Source of the DNA: an uncultured Lachnospiraceae bacterium
Lineage (GTDB): Bacteria; Bacillota; Clostridia; Lachnospirales; Lachnospiraceae
Assembly: GCA_947625875.1 (NCBI GenBank)
Contig: CANQQG010000010.1
Location: 1 to 55,546, forward strand
Direction of reading: 5' to 3'
DNA: 55,546 nt
In this document: positions 35,236 to 43,866 of the stretch, piece after piece
Layout of the letters: every line of letters begins with the position of its first letter
Position numbering within the stretch: the stretch's first letter is position 1
Program-made: the position numbers and the translations under genes
The notes under the pieces: generated by a model
Databases searched by the model: none
What the model was told of the DNA's origin: nothing
The model's input: the letters and a program-made list of their open reading frames with translations, nothing else

Positions 35236-36642
35236 TTATCGGGATTTTTCTTTTTCTTTCTTGCTTTTTTCTTTCTCGGCTTTTCTGTCAATGCCGAGGA
35301 TCGTTTCAACAGTCTGTTTTGCGATAAGATATTCCCGCATATCATCTCTGACTTTGCGATATTCCGCATAGTCTGATTTTTTCTTGTTAATCAAATCCGC
35401 ATACTCTGAATTTAATTCTGATACCTTTGGAATTTTTGTTACGCCCAAATTATTAAAGGCTTCCTTTGCAGCCTTGTGAAGTTGGATTTCCTCTCTGTGC
35501 GTTTCAAAAAATTTTTTTGAATAGCCTGCTTTACGGTACTCCATATAAACTTTTCTCGTATTGGAGTAATTGAAAATATGTTTTCTCAACATTTTAATCT
35601 CAGCCATTCTTTTTTCCGCGCCCTTGATAGATTCAGAAAGTTCATCAAATCTGCCGGATAACTTTTCCGTAAGAGCAACCAAATCATCATAGCTGCCAAG
35701 TCCTCTTTCTTTCAAAAGACATACCGTTTTTGCAGCTTCTTTTCGATTGAATTTTTTCGCCCACCGTTCATAACCGCCACTTTTTCCTTCGGCAAGTTTT
35801 GCCTGAATGTCAATAAGCATATTGAACTCTTGCGGTTTTTGCGTTTGCAACCGGACACTCTTAGGACGATGCAATGATTTTCCTTTGAGAACTGCGTTCA
35901 AAGCTTCAACTCCATACCCCTCGCCAAGAGTGTCAATGCGGATAAAATTCTTTTGTCCCTTGCGGCGAAAAGCAGGCGCTTTTCCGTCCTTAAACTCAAT
36001 GTCCAACTTGGACAGAAGTTCCACCAGTTCTGCAAAATCTTTTGGTTTCTTTTTAAGAACATCGTCGATTGCCGAGCGTAACTCTTCTCTTTGGGTTTTG
36101 CGTTTTGGATAAACTGTTCTTTTCGTTTTTTCCTTAAATGATTTTGGCGTAATAACAGAAAGTCCATGTTCCAAACAAACAAGATCACTTACTTTCTGAA
36201 CCGCCAACCCTGAACGGAGAAAATCTCTAAATTTTTTCGTACAATCCAAAGTGGTAGAATTGTAAATAATGTGATTGTGTATATGAGCCCTGTCAATATG
36301 TGTCGCAACGATAAAGGCGTGATTGCCTTTTGTGAATCGCATTGCTGTTTCATATCCGACTGCATTTGCTTCTTCTGGAGATATTTCCCCAGGCTTAAAG
36401 GACTGGCGAATCTGATAAGCGATCACATCTCGTTTATGGCTCTTTCCAGTAATGTACTGATATTGTCTTTTGGAAAGTAAAAATTCTTCATCGACCGTTT
36501 TCGGATCGCACTCATAGGAACTGATAAACTCCCCGTCATTTGTCTTTGCTGCATTTTGAGAATAATCTGTTCTGTCTGCCAGACATTGAGCAATCGTTTT
36601 TCCTTTATTTATATGAAGCGCTATCAATCTTGTCGCTGCCAT
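35236..36642 (-). CDS. MobP-type relaxase (mobilization nuclease)
   Basis: A 468-residue relaxase that would nick the element at its transfer origin and stay bound to the 5' end. The N-terminal 200 residues hold the catalytic Tyr region and the metal-binding triad HIDRAHIHNHIIYNS near residue 115. The DNA-binding part continues to about 260. The C-terminal half is a long basic coiled coil ending in KSKKEKEKSR. Clostridial mobilizable elements encode relaxases of this size. GCAGGTGG precedes the ATG. It is followed by a strong terminator and preceded by a CD1845-like gene and mobC in the same direction. Confidence 0.9.
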   Translation of the reverse strand: MAATRLIALHINKGKTIAQCLADRTDYSQNAAKTNDGEFISSYECDPKTVDEEFLLSKRQYQYITGKSHKRDVIAYQIRQSFKPGEISPEEANAVGYETAMRFTKGNHAFIVATHIDRAHIHNHIIYNSTTLDCTKKFRDFLRSGLAVQKVSDLVCLEHGLSVITPKSFKEKTKRTVYPKRKTQREELRSAIDDVLKKKPKDFAELVELLSKLDIEFKDGKAPAFRRKGQKNFIRIDTLGEGYGVEALNAVLKGKSLHRPKSVRLQTQKPQEFNMLIDIQAKLAEGKSGGYERWAKKFNRKEAAKTVCLLKERGLGSYDDLVALTEKLSGRFDELSESIKGAEKRMAEIKMLRKHIFNYSNTRKVYMEYRKAGYSKKFFETHREEIQLHKAAKEAFNNLGVTKIPKVSELNSEYADLINKKKSDYAEYRKVRDDMREYLIAKQTVETILGIDRKAEKEKSKKEKEKSR

Positions 36643-36693
36643 TTAACCACCTGCCTTTTAAAAAATAAAGACCACCCGAAGATGGTCTTTGAT

Positions 36694-36978
36694 TTAGGTT
36701 CGGAGAAATTCTCCAAATCTTCTATTGATCGCTTTTATCTTATCGGTCAAAGTTACGATAATGTATAGTGCAAAAAATGATGCAACTGCCATTCCAGCCA
36801 AAATCGCAAGTTCCGTCCATTTTCCATTTACCACGCAAAAGATACCGCAGCCTGTAAGAACCAATAGAAAAAATCCAATGACGTAAGAGGAAATATTGAT
36901 AAGCAAATTTCCCAAAAGAGAAAGAATTGCGATAAATGGCATAAGCGGAAGCACAAATATTTTCAAAATCATTTTCAT
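36694..36978 (-). CDS. small membrane protein, CD1845-like family
   Basis: A 94-residue protein with two to three hydrophobic segments (about residues 4-25, 30-50 and 60-80) and a basic C-terminus. It matches the size and start (MKMILKIFVLPLMPFIAIL) of the CD1845-type proteins found next to relaxase genes on clostridial conjugative elements. Role unknown. It lies between mobC and the relaxase gene. Confidence 0.6.
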   Translation of the reverse strand: MKMILKIFVLPLMPFIAILSLLGNLLINISSYVIGFFLLVLTGCGIFCVVNGKWTELAILAGMAVASFFALYIIVTLTDKIKAINRRFGEFLRT

Positions 36979-37055
36979 AGACGAATCCTCCTTTATCAGA
37001 CTTAATTATAACGTAAACCCAACCAATTCACAATGACATCAAATGCCCTATGTAA

Positions 37056-37078
37056 AGCCGTAGCGTTACACTACGGCT
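37056..37078. other. eight-pair hairpin after mobC, possible transfer-origin region
   Basis: AGCCGTAG at 37056-37063 and CTACGGCT at 37071-37078 are perfect inverses with a seven-base loop, six bases after the mobC stop codon. On the minus strand TTTACAT follows, a weak terminator tail. The gap between mobC and the downstream mobilization genes is also a plausible place for the transfer origin. Confidence 0.4.
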
Positions 37079-37083
37079 CTCCG

Positions 37084-37413
37084 TCATTGGATAGAGGACA
37101 GATGGACGAGGATTTCCTGCAATTCTTGCCAAATATCTTCGAGTCTTTCTTGAATATCCCTGATGTCATCGGCATAAATACTGCCGGTTTCATTTGCCCT
37201 TTTTGCGTATTGGTTTAAATTATTGCTACATCTGCGCAACAGGCTTCTTACTTCTTTTACATCATCCAATTCAAGATTGACACAGTATCCGTCAAGCGCC
37301 ATTTTTCTAAGATATGCACCCATACTACGAATACCGGCTTCGTCCATTTTTTGACGGATTTTTTTAACTTCATCATCTGAAGCAAGAAAATAAACCCCTC
37401 TTGTCCTTGCCAT
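37084..37413 (-). CDS. mobC: MobC-like relaxosome protein
   Basis: A 109-residue ribbon-helix-helix-type accessory protein: YFLASDDEVKKIRQKMDEAG, SMGAYLRKMALDGY, then the family helix with NNLNQYAKRANETGSIY. MobC proteins bind near the transfer origin and help the relaxase melt and nick DNA. It starts directly at the end of the helicase remnant (stop at 37414) and precedes the CD1845-like and relaxase genes. Confidence 0.85.
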   Translation of the reverse strand: MARTRGVYFLASDDEVKKIRQKMDEAGIRSMGAYLRKMALDGYCVNLELDDVKEVRSLLRRCSNNLNQYAKRANETGSIYADDIRDIQERLEDIWQELQEILVHLSSIQ

Positions 37414-39253
37414 TTACAGTGCCTCCCCGTCACGCTCCTGTGGTTTCTGTGCAGGCAAAATACTTTCGGACTTCAATTTTAAATCTGCCAACACAGAAAG
37501 TCTTTCGGATTTTTCACAAGTCCCATTGTGATCATCCATATTGAGCGCCGCATCAAGTTCAGTCAATCTCCTGCTTTTTTCAGAGAGTTCGGCTTCTTGC
37601 GGGAAAGGTTTGCCAAGTTCCTGCTTTGCGGCTTCTCTCTGATGGCAGAGGTTATCCAGCTGTAACTTCGCCTGTTTCAATTTTTCAGGAATAGCGTTAA
37701 GACCATTATCCAAACGAGTAATATTTCCTCTTGCATCAGCTCCCAAAGCAATACGATGGCTCATTGCGCCTTTTAGCATAATCTCAAATTCCTGCCGAAA
37801 ACTATCGTAAGAAAGTTCCATTTGGAATCCTCTGTATCTGCCAATCGGTTTTGATTCTGTGCCTTTCATCGTTTTACAAATTGCAATAAGCGCTTCGCCC
37901 GCATCGTTTTTCTCATGAAAGACCTTGCCGTTAATCTCCATACCACAGAATCCCTCTGCAATCTGAGGATTGCTTTGCATAGCGCTAATATCGGCCTCAC
38001 AGCCGCTGATATATCCATTCTGCTTTTCAATCTGAGCAGGGAAATATTTCAAAAGATTATCTTCCAAACGATACTGCTGGCTCTGATGATCGGCTTTCAG
38101 AACCTTTAATCTTGCAACCTCAATATCCAAGTCCATCTTTTCTTTTATCATAGGATTGCCTGCACACAGAGCCTTGATTTCAGCATAAGAGAGTGCCTGC
38201 TCATCCACATCATCGCAGCTTCTGACTGGCGATTTGCTCGTCATAATCTGCGAGATAAATTTCTGCTTATTCTCCAAAGTCTGATAGAGGTAAGCATCAA
38301 AAGTTCCCTCGGTAACATACTGATAAACCTGAACCTCCTTATTTTTATTGCCCTGACGAATGATACGACCATTTCTTTGTGTCATATCAGAAGGTCGCCA
38401 GCCTACATCCAAATGGTGAACTGCAACAAGCAAATCCTGCACATTCGTGCCCGCACCCATTTTCTGAGTGCTGCCAAGAAGAACGCGCACCTGTCCGGCA
38501 CGAACCTTTGAAAAAAGTTCTTTCTTCTTTGCTTCGGTATCTGCATTATGGATAAATGCAATTTCATTTTCAGGAACACCATGCGCTAACAGCTTTGCCT
38601 TAATGTCATCGTAAACATTAAATGTTCCATCGTTCTTCGGCGTAGACAAATCACAGAAAACAAGCTGAGTCAGCTTATCTGCTTTTCCATCTTCCCAAAT
38701 ACGGATTATATTGTTTATACAAGCGTTCAGTTTACTGTCCGGATCATCAGGCAGGAGAGGATTCATCAACCTTTGATCAAGACCGATTTTCCGTCCATCC
38801 GAGGTTATCTTTAGCATATTGTCAATAGATGGATCAACCACACCCGAATGAACGGCTGCTGCTCTTTCGGAAAGTTCAGCAACCATATCTTTCTGCAAAT
38901 CAGATGGCTGTACTACGACTGTTTCATATTTTGCTTCAGGAACGGGGAGATTTAACTGGTCAGAAGTCTTAATGTCAGCAACTTCCTTAAACATATTCAT
39001 CAACTCAGGGAGATTGAAGAATTTTGCAAAACGTGTTCTTGCCCTGTATCCGGTTCCTTCAGGCGCTAATTCTATCGTCGTAGATGTTTCGCCAAAAGTT
39101 GATGCCCAACAGTCGAAATGGGAAAGTCCCTTTTGTTGCAAAGCGCCATACTGAAGATATCTCATAACAGTATAAAGCTCCGACATAGAGTTGCTAACGG
39201 GCGTACCCGTTGCGAAAATAACACCACGACCTCCTGTTAATTCAGAGACGAAT
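37414..39253 (-). pseudogene. C-terminal part of a giant SNF2-like helicase of conjugative elements
   Basis: About 610 residues remain. The frame is open from the stop codon at 37414 back to 39253, where a TGA ends it. The upstream part reads GGRGVIFATGTPVSNSMSEL, a helicase motif III-like region. A helicase C-terminal domain follows with LLGSTQKMGAGTNVQDL and DMTQRNGRIIRQGNKN (motifs V and VI), then a long helical tail. On intact clostridial elements this is the end of a protein of well over 2000 residues with a DNA methylase and helicase core. The ATP-binding half is missing, so it cannot work. The ATG at 39186 is an internal Met only. Confidence 0.75.
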
Positions 39254-39477
39254 TGTCAAGTGTGTCTGTAAACTTTTTGGCATATTATATTCATGAACTA
39301 ATTACGACCATCGCGGAATGGTTAAAGGGCGATTGCACCAATCCGATGAGGGTGTAAATAATTTTGTGTCTATGAAAGGAAAACCTTTTTAGTAAAAATT
39401 TTATATGTAACATTTTGCTGTCGAAAAACCATTTTTTCTGCTGTTGAATTTAACTTTCAATTTTCTGTATAACCATT
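39254..39477. other. junction sequence after the helicase break
   Basis: Next to the helicase break the minus strand reads GTTTACAGACACACTTGACA, which resembles the terminal sequences of IS256-family elements, so an insertion followed by deletion may have cut the gene. On the plus strand a frame ending TIAEWLKGDCTNPMRV is open to the break but is too short to identify. The rest is AT-rich with no gene seen. Confidence 0.3.
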
Positions 39478-39677
39478 TTAAGGAAATTTATACATTTTAT
39501 TATTTTTTGCATGGGAAATAAGGCAATGCATTATTTCTGTTTTTTCATGGGCTCTGCCCATGCCTGATTTCGACGGTTTAAATGTACTAAATCCGCATAT
39601 GGAATTATCTTCATCAAGCAAAGAATCTATTCTCGAAATAAAAAAACATTCATGCCTCCAATAATACAAATTTTCAT
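39478..39677 (-). pseudogene. short gene with an apparent frameshift in a run of seven A/T
   Basis: An ATG at 39677 begins MKICIIGGMNVF, a Rossmann-like first strand, and stops early. The other frame continues as ISRIDSLLDEDNSICGF to a stop at 39478. Adding one base to the seven-base A run at 39640-39646 (plus strand) would join them into about 66 residues. I do not recognise the product. It follows the glycosyltransferase gene and a perfect hairpin in the same direction. It may be a truncated gene, a sequencing slip, or a slippage-dependent small protein. Confidence 0.3.
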
Positions 39678-39698
39678 TTCTTTCTATAATTCACTTCT

Positions 39699-39736
39699 TT
39701 AAACAATACATTAGGTCATCCTAATGTATTGTTTAA
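39699..39736 (-). terminator. perfect 17-bp hairpin behind the four-gene operon
   Basis: TTAAACAATACATTAGG at 39699-39715 and its exact inverse at 39720-39736 leave a four-base loop. It begins one base after the stop codon of the glycosyltransferase gene. No T-run follows on the minus strand, so it is either an unusual terminator, an mRNA end-protecting structure, or a remnant of a small transposed element. Confidence 0.5.
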
Positions 39737-40675
39737 CTATGTTTCGTTAATGAAACTGCAATACAAATTTTTTAAAAATGCTAATAACCAGTTTAAATGA
39801 ACAAATGGGAAGACAAATATATACTGAAATGCTACAAGAAATCGCTTTGCCTTTCCCCACGAAAGAACAGAAGATATTAATAACACTAATACCATGGCAG
39901 ACAGGATTAACCTATTAACTAACATATAAATTATTCCACACCAAACCGGAATCCACAAAAAATGATAAGCAAATCCATGTATTAATATGTATCTCAAAAT
40001 ACTATCTTTCCTATTATTATATAAAGTTTCTGAATATCCTTGCGCCCATCTTTTCCTCTGTCGAATTAACTCATGAATATTCTGTTTGGGCATTTCTGTT
40101 CCTAAATATTCTTTACTTTGAAAAAAAGGAAAATGATTTTTCTTCAAAACTACACCTAAGGCTAAATCATCGTACACGGTATCTCTTGCTTGCATACAAC
40201 CAAGGAAGTATTTCTTATTTAACACAAAAATTTGTCCAGGTAAACTTATTCCTACCCCTAGTTTCCATAAGCATGGTCGTATGATGTTATGAGAAAGAAT
40301 TTTATCTATTTCTATAAGTGCTGGCACAAAGCCGGTATTAATTGTGGTGCCAATTCTTCCCCAGGCTAGAGCATATTCGCCTTCTCTATATTCCGAAAGG
40401 AACCTATTAACTGCGTCTTTATCTACAATAATATCATTGTCAATAAATAAAATAGAATCGTTAAGTGATTCCTCTACAATTCTCATGATTCTCAGATACT
40501 TGGAGGTGTGTGGCATATTTATCTGTATAATAGAATTGGGGATTTCATCTATGTATTCATCTGTGAAAACATATGCTTGCACATTATGATATTTTTTTAA
40601 ATATTCCTGCAATTCATTAAAATCATCAGAAAAGGTCTCTTTCCCACTGATAAATGTTGCAAGACTTATATCCAT
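39737..40675 (-). CDS. family 2-type membrane glycosyltransferase
   Basis: A 312-residue processive-type GT2 enzyme. The nucleotide-sugar fold shows ILFIDNDIIVDKDAV (metal-binding DND, about residue 78), the acceptor segment YDDLALGVVLKK, and the product-binding QRKRW near 210. Three C-terminal transmembrane segments at about 225-305 place it in the membrane. AAGGGGG seven bases before the ATG supports the start despite a 50-base overlap with the preceding gene. It is last in the operon with a hydrolase-like protein, a radical SAM enzyme and a P-loop kinase, and probably glycosylates a lipid or pathway product. The donor and acceptor are unknown. Confidence 0.82.
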   Translation of the reverse strand: MDISLATFISGKETFSDDFNELQEYLKKYHNVQAYVFTDEYIDEIPNSIIQINMPHTSKYLRIMRIVEESLNDSILFIDNDIIVDKDAVNRFLSEYREGEYALAWGRIGTTINTGFVPALIEIDKILSHNIIRPCLWKLGVGISLPGQIFVLNKKYFLGCMQARDTVYDDLALGVVLKKNHFPFFQSKEYLGTEMPKQNIHELIRQRKRWAQGYSETLYNNRKDSILRYILIHGFAYHFLWIPVWCGIIYMLVNRLILSAMVLVLLISSVLSWGKAKRFLVAFQYIFVFPFVHLNWLLAFLKNLYCSFINET

Positions 40676-41231
40676 TGCGAGTCCCCCTTACATATTTTTT
40701 ATTATAAAGACACTGTGCTAGTTCGATTTGAGCTTTAATACTGTTAATTTGATGATCAGCATCCACATAAATAATGTTTTTTGTATCAGCGTCAGCTTTA
40801 TTGATTAATTCTATTCCGTGATACATAGAGATAGATTGATCATATACTGAAGTAACAAGATCAATATGCTTAACACTTATGTCTATACTTTTAGGTGAGA
40901 AGTCCCATTGAGTAGAAATATCAAATCCCTTCTCATTTGCGAGTACCCGTCTGTCTGAGAAGGGATTAATGATCGTAATTCGTTCAGGTTTATTTTTAGC
41001 AAAATTATACATATAATATAAAACAGACGCTCCAAGACTGATCCCGATCCACCATTCAGAAGTGTTATTGATGATACAATCATAGCTTTTGGGATTAAAA
41101 CTACCTTCATCATAAAGAAAATCTATATATGAAAACGTATATCCCATAGTTTCTAATTCATTACGAAATTCCTGAAGAATACGATAATCTTGTCCCATTC
41201 CCGGCGCATATAAGATATTTTTAACAGCCAT
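40626..41231 (-). CDS. alpha/beta-hydrolase-like protein
   Basis: A 201-residue protein with a short alpha/beta-hydrolase fold: NILYAPGMGQDYRILQEFR at the start, the nucleophile elbow IGISLGASVLYYM (Ser near residue 68), and a C-terminal His in IIYVDADHQINS. The family includes esterases, thioesterases and acyltransferases; the substrate is unknown. It starts within the stop codon of the radical SAM gene (one-base overlap) and overlaps the glycosyltransferase gene by 50 bases, so all three are tightly co-translated. Confidence 0.65.
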   Translation of the reverse strand: MAVKNILYAPGMGQDYRILQEFRNELETMGYTFSYIDFLYDEGSFNPKSYDCIINNTSEWWIGISLGASVLYYMYNFAKNKPERITIINPFSDRRVLANEKGFDISTQWDFSPKSIDISVKHIDLVTSVYDQSISMYHGIELINKADADTKNIIYVDADHQINSIKAQIELAQCLYNKKYVRGTRNGYKSCNIYQWERDLF

Positions 41232-42403
41232 TACAATACACCTTCATAGATTTCATTAGTTAAACTGTTTCTCAATACTCTTGTGTTAAAATATGGCTTA
41301 TATCCATACTTGTGATATAACTCTGCCGCATACGAAAATACACTTAATACATATTGTTCATCAATTCTTCCAAGGGATTTTCCAATTGAAGAACCTACTT
41401 CTGCATGATATAAATTTGCACCAGGAACAATGCCGTGCTCAGCCATAAAACGAAAACCATTTTTAATATCTTCAAGTGGTACTAAACCGGCAACAAAGTT
41501 TGACCATACTTCACCAGGACCATAAATTCCCTGTAAATAGAGCAAAGATGCAACAACATGATCGAAACCGACATATTCTTCCTTACCAGGACAAATTTTC
41601 GCAAAATTGGTTGAAGACCATACCTCCATATTAAAGCTAGGATTTTGAACACCATAATCATAAAGCAGTTTCAATTTTGTCATATCTTTCGGCGGCATCA
41701 TAGAAATATTTCCTTTAATGACACCATTCCAGGGAAGAACGGGCCTAATTGCCTTAATAACCTGCATATGACGTTCAAATTCATAGTCTCTGTCTAAATA
41801 AGAGCCTCCTGTAATCAGAATGTAATCTACGTTATCATGTTCAATAGCAAGTTTGCATGTGTCTACAATATCCTGCACATCTTTTGTAATATCTACAGGA
41901 TTTTTCCTGTTCACCGTTGCCATAACAGAGCAGAATTTGCATCCTTTTCCTACTTTATGAAACTCGCAACCAGAATAGAGATTAAAATTTAATGCGTTTA
42001 ATCCATACATTTGCCCTACATTTTTTGTTGGATTGCCGGAAGAGGTTTTATAATCCCAGAAGTTTGGTCGTTCAAGAAATCTGAATTCGGATAAAAAACT
42101 TTGATCATCTCGAATAAATAATCGGTCACCGTCTTCCACTAACCGATACGGGGATTCTGGGCGAACATGTAGCTTTGATACAATTCCACCCGGCAATAAT
42201 ACCTCTGAAGGTGTAAGACGGTTTTTATCTACTCCCCAATTGCCATTATCATAAGCATAGTGCTCTTCCTTGAAATTATTAGTATTTTTTATAAATAATT
42301 CAGGTGCGTCCTGTACTCCATATACTAGTAATTTTAATTTCGCCAAAGCGCTTTGTTTTCTTTCATCTATACGTTCAATAAATAATTCCTGTTCCTTACT
42401 CAT
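41231..42403 (-). CDS. radical SAM enzyme with an atypical CX8CX2C cluster motif
   Basis: A 390-residue protein. NFNLYSGCEFHKVGKGCKFC, followed by S, begins near residue 142 and supplies three cysteines spaced C-8-C-2-C instead of the usual C-3-C-2-C. The spacing still suits a 4Fe-4S cluster for S-adenosylmethionine cleavage. TGGSYLDRD near 200 resembles the GGE motif, and the TIM-barrel-like remainder includes IKGNISMMPPKDM and NMEVWSS. An N-terminal extension of 135 residues is unusual. GGAG precedes the ATG by seven bases; the start overlaps the kinase gene by eight bases. I do not recognise the reaction. Companion genes suggest chemistry on a nucleotide, lipid or sugar intermediate. Confidence 0.8.
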   Translation of the reverse strand: MSKEQELFIERIDERKQSALAKLKLLVYGVQDAPELFIKNTNNFKEEHYAYDNGNWGVDKNRLTPSEVLLPGGIVSKLHVRPESPYRLVEDGDRLFIRDDQSFLSEFRFLERPNFWDYKTSSGNPTKNVGQMYGLNALNFNLYSGCEFHKVGKGCKFCSVMATVNRKNPVDITKDVQDIVDTCKLAIEHDNVDYILITGGSYLDRDYEFERHMQVIKAIRPVLPWNGVIKGNISMMPPKDMTKLKLLYDYGVQNPSFNMEVWSSTNFAKICPGKEEYVGFDHVVASLLYLQGIYGPGEVWSNFVAGLVPLEDIKNGFRFMAEHGIVPGANLYHAEVGSSIGKSLGRIDEQYVLSVFSYAAELYHKYGYKPYFNTRVLRNSLTNEIYEGVL

Positions 42404-42968
42404 TTAATATCTCCACCTTAATGTAATCTAATATTTTACTTGCCAATTCATCAATACAAACAGATGTATTATCAAATTCTCGCCACCTATATCCGCTTCT
42501 GTTTAATATTTCTTTTGATATCCATTCATACCTTTGCGCTCGAATAATTGAACTATCATCAAAAAGCTTTGCGTCCTTCAAATTTCTTGAAGCGATTCTA
42601 TTTAAACGCACTTCTGAGTTCACCCATATACGAATAATTACATCTGGCGCAACTATATTTCTTTTTATTTCATCAGTTAGTTGGATTACTTTATCATACT
42701 CATATACATAATCTGCATAAGCCGCTGCTAACGTGCTAATCCAGTATCTAATCACAATACTTGGGGATATTTGTTCCATTGCCAAATTTCCACAAAAATG
42801 GTTATAATCCAAAAAAGCATTCGTTTTATTGTGGTTTTCTCTTGCAATCATTTCCATCTCCTTAACTGTATCTAGATAAGTAATAATGCAAAAGCCACTT
42901 TCTTCTAACTTTTTAGCTAATGTATCTTTTCCTGTTCCGTTATCGCCTTCAATTACAATAAACATCAT
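42396..42968 (-). CDS. P-loop kinase, thymidylate/nucleoside kinase-like
   Basis: A 190-residue protein with Walker A IEGDNGTGKDTLAKKL at residues 6-21, a central helical part, and RIASRNLKDAKLFDD near 130, which resembles the lid region of deoxynucleoside and thymidylate kinases. A small-molecule phosphorylation role fits, but the substrate is unknown. It heads the operon. The ribosome site AAAGGA is separated from the ATG codons (42968, 42965) by a six-pair hairpin TGCATT...AATGCA at 42975-42990, which when folded brings the site to a normal distance. Confidence 0.75.
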   Translation of the reverse strand: MMFIVIEGDNGTGKDTLAKKLEESGFCIITYLDTVKEMEMIARENHNKTNAFLDYNHFCGNLAMEQISPSIVIRYWISTLAAAYADYVYEYDKVIQLTDEIKRNIVAPDVIIRIWVNSEVRLNRIASRNLKDAKLFDDSSIIRAQRYEWISKEILNRSGYRWREFDNTSVCIDELASKILDYIKVEILNE

Positions 42969-42974
42969 AATAAT

Positions 42975-42990
42975 TGCATTAAAAAATGCA
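42975..42990 (-). promoter_or_regulatory. hairpin between ribosome site and start codon of the kinase gene
   Basis: TGCATT at 42975-42980 pairs with AATGCA at 42985-42990. The Shine-Dalgarno AAAGGA (42994-42999) is 25 bases from the ATG in linear sequence but nine if the hairpin folds. Possible translational control of the operon. Confidence 0.35.
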
Positions 42991-43066
42991 GATTCCTTTC
43001 TCTGTAATTTTAGCTATAAATGAGCAAATTTGAAATTTTACCAAAATTACCTAAAATAACATAAAA

Positions 43067-43513
43067 CTAAAGACTGCACCAAACAACACTGATTCCATTT
43101 GAAACCATCCATGTCGCAAGGCAGAACCAGTAATGACCGGTCGGCTCTAAGCCAAGCACTATCTGACTCTTATCATGTTCCGCAGCTATTTTTACTGCCC
43201 ATTCCTTTGCGCTATGAAATCCATCATAATCATTATTGAAAGAATATACGGACTTACTGAGTTCCCTTCCCCTGGTATCGATAGCTCTCATATAGTGTGT
43301 TTCACTGCCTATATCACATCCTAAGATAAGCATGTCATCACTGATAAAGGAGAGTTTTTTGTTTTTATCGAACTTGCCATTGGCCTCTAACTCACGCCAA
43401 GTTGAAGCTGTAAGACTTTCTCTGACTACCTCCGCTTTTCTCAAAAGCTCCTGCTGTTCAAAAATATTTGCTGTTACTGCTTGATTTTTCTTCTTTGTGC
43501 CTTTAACATTCAT
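43067..43513 (-). pseudogene. truncated IS110-family transposase
   Basis: A 148-residue fragment: a short basic leader, then the DEDD catalytic N-domain (MLILGCDIGSETHYMRAIDT with the first Asp; SQIVLGLEPTGHYWFCLATWM with the Glu). It breaks off after MVSNGISVV, where intact enzymes of about 400 residues continue to the Ser-containing transposase domain. The upstream 123 bases to 43636 match the 78-bp repeat at the window start. Inactive. Confidence 0.8.
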
Positions 43514-43558
43514 TTTAGATACCTCTTGTATTCTTTAGATTTTACCAACCAGCCAAGT

Positions 43559-43636
43559 CAGTAATAATCTAAATTTACTCGAGGTATTTTTTTGTGTCAA
43601 TCCCTTGACCTATTTAAAGTATACAGGAAGCTTTCT
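43559..43636 (-). repeat. 78-bp repeat, copy 2 (IS110-family element end)
   Basis: Matches 1-78 with three substitutions. It lies upstream of the truncated IS110 transposase, and its outer end at 43636 meets an unrelated DDE transposase fragment, marking the probable element boundary. Confidence 0.55.
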
Positions 43637-43866
43637 GTTCCGCTCGGATACCGTATGTGGCAAAAAAGGAATCAAAGCTCGAACTTGCCGCATCTATGAT
43701 TCGCCAGATAATGCCGGAATTCAGCGGTAAGAAACATGTTATCCTCCTCTGTGACAGCTGGTATGTCAAAAAAACCTTGACCTGATAGGGAATGCACGGT
43801 CTGATTCCGTTATTTACGACCTGCCGCCGCACAGGACTGGAAAAAGGGGACGGCCTGCTTACTCAA
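43637..43866 (+). pseudogene. DDE-type transposase fragment, multiply broken
   Basis: Pieces in successive frames read VPLGYRMWQK, then KESKLELAASMIRQIMPEFS with KHVILLCDSWY (a DDE aspartate region), then LIGNARSDSVIYDLPPH with GKRGRPA. At least two frameshifts and a small deletion separate them. It is an IS4/IS701-like transposase middle part, cut on the left by the IS110 end and on the right by a lipoprotein gene. Confidence 0.6.

Noticed and set aside
39478-39669. RiPP precursor peptide for the neighbouring radical SAM enzyme
   Set aside because: It lacks a credible ribosome site in that frame, has no repeated or Cys-rich core, and the neighbouring frame suggests a frameshifted ordinary protein. 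The operon also has no peptide-recognition domain.
41231-42968. Prokaryotic viperin plus nucleotide kinase
   Set aside because: A kinase beside a radical SAM enzyme recalls viperin loci, but the cysteine spacing is CX8CX2C and the sequence lacks viperin motifs; hydrolase and glycosyltransferase neighbours do not fit.
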